Part shown: piece after piece, positions 5,937 through 8,643 of the stretch
Layout: each line of letters starts with the position of its first letter
Position numbering within the stretch: the stretch's first letter is position 1
NCBI GenBank assembly: GCA_023436825.1
Contig: JAEZHS010000623.1
Span: forward strand, 1 to 8,643
DNA length: 8,643 nt
Direction of reading: 5' to 3'
Source of the DNA: Pseudomonadota bacterium
GTDB taxonomy: Bacteria; Pseudomonadota; Alphaproteobacteria; Reyranellales; Reyranellaceae
Translations under genes and position numbers: made by a program
Notes under the pieces: model-generated
What the model saw: the letters and a program-made list of their open reading frames with translations, nothing else
What the model was told of the DNA's origin: nothing
Database searches by the model: none

Positions 5937-7751
5937 ATGCCTTCCCGGATCGAGGACTATGCGCTGATCGGCGACTGCGAGACCGCGGCCCTCGTGGCGC
6001 GCGACGGCTCGCTCGACTGGATGTGCTGGCCGCGCTTCGACTCGGACGCCTGCTTCGCCGCCCTGCTCGGCACGCCGGAGCACGGGCGATGGCGGCTGGC
6101 GCCGTTCGCCGGCTGCCGCGACGTCACGCGTCGCTACCTCGGCGACACGCTGATCCTCGAGACGCGCTTCGAGACCGAGCAGGGTGTCGCCCGGCTCGTC
6201 GACTTCATGCCACCGCGCAGCGGCCATTCCGACGTGGTGCGCATGGTCGTGGGCGAAAGCGGCAGCGTCGCCATGCACATGCAGCTTGCCGTCCGCTTCG
6301 GCTACGGCTCGCGTGTGCCCTGGATCGACCGGCAGGAAGACGACACGCTGCGCATCATCGCCGGCGCCGACCAGGTGGTGCTGCGCAGCGACGCGAAGAT
6401 GGTCGTGGCGGACAATTGCATCGAGAGTGACTTCGTCGTCGCCGCCGGCGAGACCGTTGCCTTCACCCTGACCTATGCGGCATCCCATCTCGCGCCGCCC
6501 GACCCGATCGACCCCGAGCAGGCCTTCGCCGCGACGAAACACTTCTGGGAGGACTGGGCGGCCAAGGCGAGCGTCGCGCCCGGTGAGCGGCACCACGCCA
6601 TCATGCGCTCGCTGATCACGCTCAAGGCCCTGACCTACGCCCCGAGCGGCGGCATCGTCGCCGCGCCGACCACCAGCCTGCCCGAGACGCTGGGCGGCAT
6701 CCGCAACTGGGACTACCGGTTCTGCTGGCTGCGCGACGCCACCCTGTCGCTGCTCGCCCTGATGAACGGCGGCTATTACGAGGAGGCGGCGGCGTGGCGC
6801 GACTGGCTGCTGCGCGCCGTCGCCGGCGTGCCGCCGCAGGCGCAGATCATGTACAGCATCACCGGCGAGAACCGTCTGACCGAATGGGAGGTCGGCTGGC
6901 TGCCGGGCTATGAGGGTGCACGGCCGGTGCGCATCGGCAACGGCGCGCACGGCCAGCTGCAGCTCGACGTCTATGGCGAGGTCATGGATGCGCTCTACCA
7001 GGCCAGCCGCGGCGGCATCGCCGGCAGCGAAGATGCGTGGAACCTGATGCAGGCCTTCCTGTCGCACCTGACGTCGATCTGGCGCGAGCCCGATCGCGGC
7101 ATCTGGGAAAGTCGCGCGACGCCGCGCCATTTCACCTTCAGCAAGATCATGGCCTGGGTCGCCTTCGACCGCGGCGCCAAGTTCGCCCGTGACTTCGGAG
7201 TGAAGGGGCCAGTCGAGCGCTGGAGCGCGGTGGCCCAGGAGATCCACGACGACGTCTGCCGCCAGGGCTTCGATGCCGAGCTGGGAAGCTTCGTGCAATC
7301 CTACGGCTCGAAGTGGCTCGACGGCAGCCTGCTGCTGATCCCGACCACCGGCTTCCTGCCGCCGGACGATCCGCGCATCCTGGGCACCATCCGCGCCGTC
7401 GAAGAGCGCCTGCTGCAGGACGGCTTCGTGATGCGCCACGATCCGGCCGAGATCGAGACCGGACTGGCGCACGGCGAAGGCGCCTTCCTCGCCTGCTCCT
7501 TCTGGCTGGTCGATGCGATGGTGATGACGGGACGCGCCGACGAGGGCCAGCGGCTGTTCGAGCGGCTGCTGGCGCTGCGCAACGACCTCGGGCTGCTGTC
7601 GGAAGAATACGATGTGGGCGCGCAGCGCCTGGTCGGCAATTTCCCGCAGGCGTTCTCGCACGTCGCCCTCGTCAACTCCGCCTACAACCTGGCCCGCGCC
7701 AGCAAACCGGCCGAGCAGCGCGCCGGCGAGGCCTCGGTGGCCGGCCAGTGA
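5937..7751 (+). CDS. Glycoside hydrolase family 15 (glucoamylase/trehalase-like)
   Basis: From the ATG at 5937 the product is 604 aa and opens with MPSRIEDYALIGDCETAALV, RDGSLDWMCWPRFDS, the usual start of bacterial GH15 enzymes. An N-terminal beta-sandwich domain (about residues 1-220) is followed by the (alpha/alpha)6 barrel, with GIRNWDYRFCWLRD at 254-267, TEWEVGWLPGYEG from about 315, RIGNGAHGQLQLDVYGE at 332-348, and HGEGAFLACSFWLVD near 512-525. E514 is a good candidate for the general base, and E316 or E318 for the acid; this is inferred from family pattern. Relatives hydrolyse alpha-glucosidic bonds (trehalose or maltooligosaccharides). No signal peptide is seen, so it is probably cytosolic. 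An ATG at 5910 with a distant GGAAAGG is an alternative start; neither has an ideal ribosome site. It is a single gene, divergent from the barrel gene and 23 bp from the convergent autotransporter gene. Confidence 0.92.
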   Translation: MPSRIEDYALIGDCETAALVARDGSLDWMCWPRFDSDACFAALLGTPEHGRWRLAPFAGCRDVTRRYLGDTLILETRFETEQGVARLVDFMPPRSGHSDVVRMVVGESGSVAMHMQLAVRFGYGSRVPWIDRQEDDTLRIIAGADQVVLRSDAKMVVADNCIESDFVVAAGETVAFTLTYAASHLAPPDPIDPEQAFAATKHFWEDWAAKASVAPGERHHAIMRSLITLKALTYAPSGGIVAAPTTSLPETLGGIRNWDYRFCWLRDATLSLLALMNGGYYEEAAAWRDWLLRAVAGVPPQAQIMYSITGENRLTEWEVGWLPGYEGARPVRIGNGAHGQLQLDVYGEVMDALYQASRGGIAGSEDAWNLMQAFLSHLTSIWREPDRGIWESRATPRHFTFSKIMAWVAFDRGAKFARDFGVKGPVERWSAVAQEIHDDVCRQGFDAELGSFVQSYGSKWLDGSLLLIPTTGFLPPDDPRILGTIRAVEERLLQDGFVMRHDPAEIETGLAHGEGAFLACSFWLVDAMVMTGRADEGQRLFERLLALRNDLGLLSEEYDVGAQRLVGNFPQAFSHVALVNSAYNLARASKPAEQRAGEASVAGQ

Positions 7752-7774
7752 GCGCAGGCTTGCGTCTGTGCGCC

Positions 7775-8643
7775 TTAGAAGTTCAGCCGAAGACCGAGAT
7801 TGAGCGCATGGTTGTCGGTGCCTGAGCCGATGTCGCCGTCATAGCGCAGGTAGAGCTGCGTGCCGGCCGCGACGGCGGTGACCGCCTGGAAGCCGATCAC
7901 CGCCGCGTCGCGCTGCGGCGTCGCGCCGTAGACCGTGAAGCTGGCCGACGGTGCGCCGGCGAACGCCGCCGCGATCGGCCGCGCCGTGTCGGCATACTCG
8001 TGCAGCCAGCCCAGCCGCAGCCCGAGATGCGCCGGACCAACGGCAGCCGCAAGCTCAGCCCCCAGCACCGTACGCACCGACGTCGTCGTCTGCTGCTGCA
8101 CATTGAGGCTCAAGGAGTTCGCTCCCCATTCCTGGAACGCCGCCTGGTTGATGCTCGACGTCTGGAAGCGTGCGAATGGCGTCACTGTCGCGGCGGCCGG
8201 CGCGTAGAGGCCGAACTTGTAGCCCGCCTCGGCCTGCGCCAGGAACTGGTTGGCGCCGGTGCTGCCGTTGGCCGTGCGCGACTGCAAGCCGGGGATCGAG
8301 ATCTGCCGCTGCAGCTGGTTGTTGGAATAGGCATAGCCCGCCAGCGCGTCTAGATAGGCACGCCAGTGGGTGAAGCTGGCGTAGGCGGCAACGCTCACGC
8401 TGTTCGACCAGCCCTTGCCCTGGAAGCTGTCGACCCACTGCGTGCCGCTGCTGTAGCCCGCGCCGATACCAACCAGGACGCTCGGGTTCACGCGATAGTC
8501 GATGCCAGCGGCACCGCCGCCGACATTGTAGGTGAAGGTCGAGCTGTTGCCGTTGCCTTGCACCGAGCCGACGCCGCCCACGACGCTCCCCCATACGCTG
8601 AACGGGCTCGTGCCATCGCAGGCGGCGACGTCGCAGGCCTCGG
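7775..8643 (-). CDS. Autotransporter beta-barrel domain, 5' part beyond the window
   Basis: The frame enters from the right edge and ends at TAA (7775-7777), giving about 289 C-terminal residues. After ACDVAACDGTSPFSVWGSVV the sequence has the strand pattern of an autotransporter beta-domain (PF03797): GIDYRVNPSVLVGIGAGYSS, SVAAYASFTHWRAYLDALAG, QAEAGYKFGLYAP, TVTPFARFQTSS, GLRLGWLHEYAD, and the end LYLRYDGDIGSGTDNHALNL with terminal LRLNF. This domain inserts into the outer membrane, aided by the Bam complex, and passes the N-terminal passenger to the surface. The passenger lies outside the window, so its function cannot be read. A GTG at 8581 could be mistaken for a start but the frame is open upstream and the conserved domain begins before it. 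Two cysteines just ahead of the barrel are unusual for this class. Confidence 0.9.
   Translation of the reverse strand, partial: EACDVAACDGTSPFSVWGSVVGGVGSVQGNGNSSTFTYNVGGGAAGIDYRVNPSVLVGIGAGYSSGTQWVDSFQGKGWSNSVSVAAYASFTHWRAYLDALAGYAYSNNQLQRQISIPGLQSRTANGSTGANQFLAQAEAGYKFGLYAPAAATVTPFARFQTSSINQAAFQEWGANSLSLNVQQQTTTSVRTVLGAELAAAVGPAHLGLRLGWLHEYADTARPIAAAFAGAPSASFTVYGATPQRDAAVIGFQAVTAVAAGTQLYLRYDGDIGSGTDNHALNLGLRLNF

Noticed and set aside
5844..7661. 605-codon open frame antisense to the GH15 gene
   Set aside because: It lies opposite a clear GH15 gene; high third-position GC keeps this antisense frame open. Its translation is low-complexity His/Ala/Arg/Val-rich with no recognisable domain.
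7752..7774. Terminator between the convergent GH15 and autotransporter genes
   Set aside because: GCGCA (7752-7756) and TGCGC (7769-7773) give only a 5-bp stem with a 12-nt loop and no T-run; too weak to call.

Overview
This is an 8.6 kb stretch of very GC-rich chromosomal DNA. Third-position GC is strong, most starts are preceded by GGAG-type ribosome binding sites, and four products look built for a Gram-negative envelope. Gene families and codon use suggest an alphaproteobacterium, perhaps Rhodospirillales, Reyranella or Bradyrhizobium-like; that placement rests on remembered family resemblance, not on a search. No RNA genes, IS elements, CRISPR arrays or phage genes were seen.

Layout. 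On the left, the minus strand holds an OmpA-family porin (signal peptide, small beta-barrel, poly-proline linker, start of the OmpA peptidoglycan-binding domain) that runs off the window. A 265-bp divergent spacer carries its promoter and a 17-bp palindrome, then leads on the plus strand to a full-length YghU-type glutathione S-transferase. Convergent to that is a minus-strand block, in transcription order: a GFA-family zinc/thiol protein, a DUF899 thioredoxin-like protein, and a small membrane protein whose start overlaps the DUF899 stop (ATGA). The last codons of the small gene run through a GC-rich stem-loop. A 25-bp exact direct repeat sits about 50 bp upstream of both the GFA and the DUF899 start codons.

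The middle, also minus strand, is an envelope pair: a 302-aa outer-membrane beta-barrel protein, and 11 bp after it the decayed remains of a large secreted beta-propeller (NHL/SMP-30-like) protein. The pseudogene has at least three frame breaks and two deletions. Divergent to this pair is an intact plus-strand GH15 glucoamylase/trehalase-like enzyme. The right edge holds the C-terminal beta-barrel of an autotransporter on the minus strand, convergent with GH15.

Taken together, this looks like ordinary accessory chromosome: thiol and glutathione chemistry on the left (GST, GFA, DUF899) and envelope proteins elsewhere. I found no convincing new multi-gene defence or biosynthetic system. The points most worth a second look are the positioned 25-bp repeat, the coupled small membrane gene merging into a hairpin, and the multiply broken propeller gene behind an intact barrel gene.
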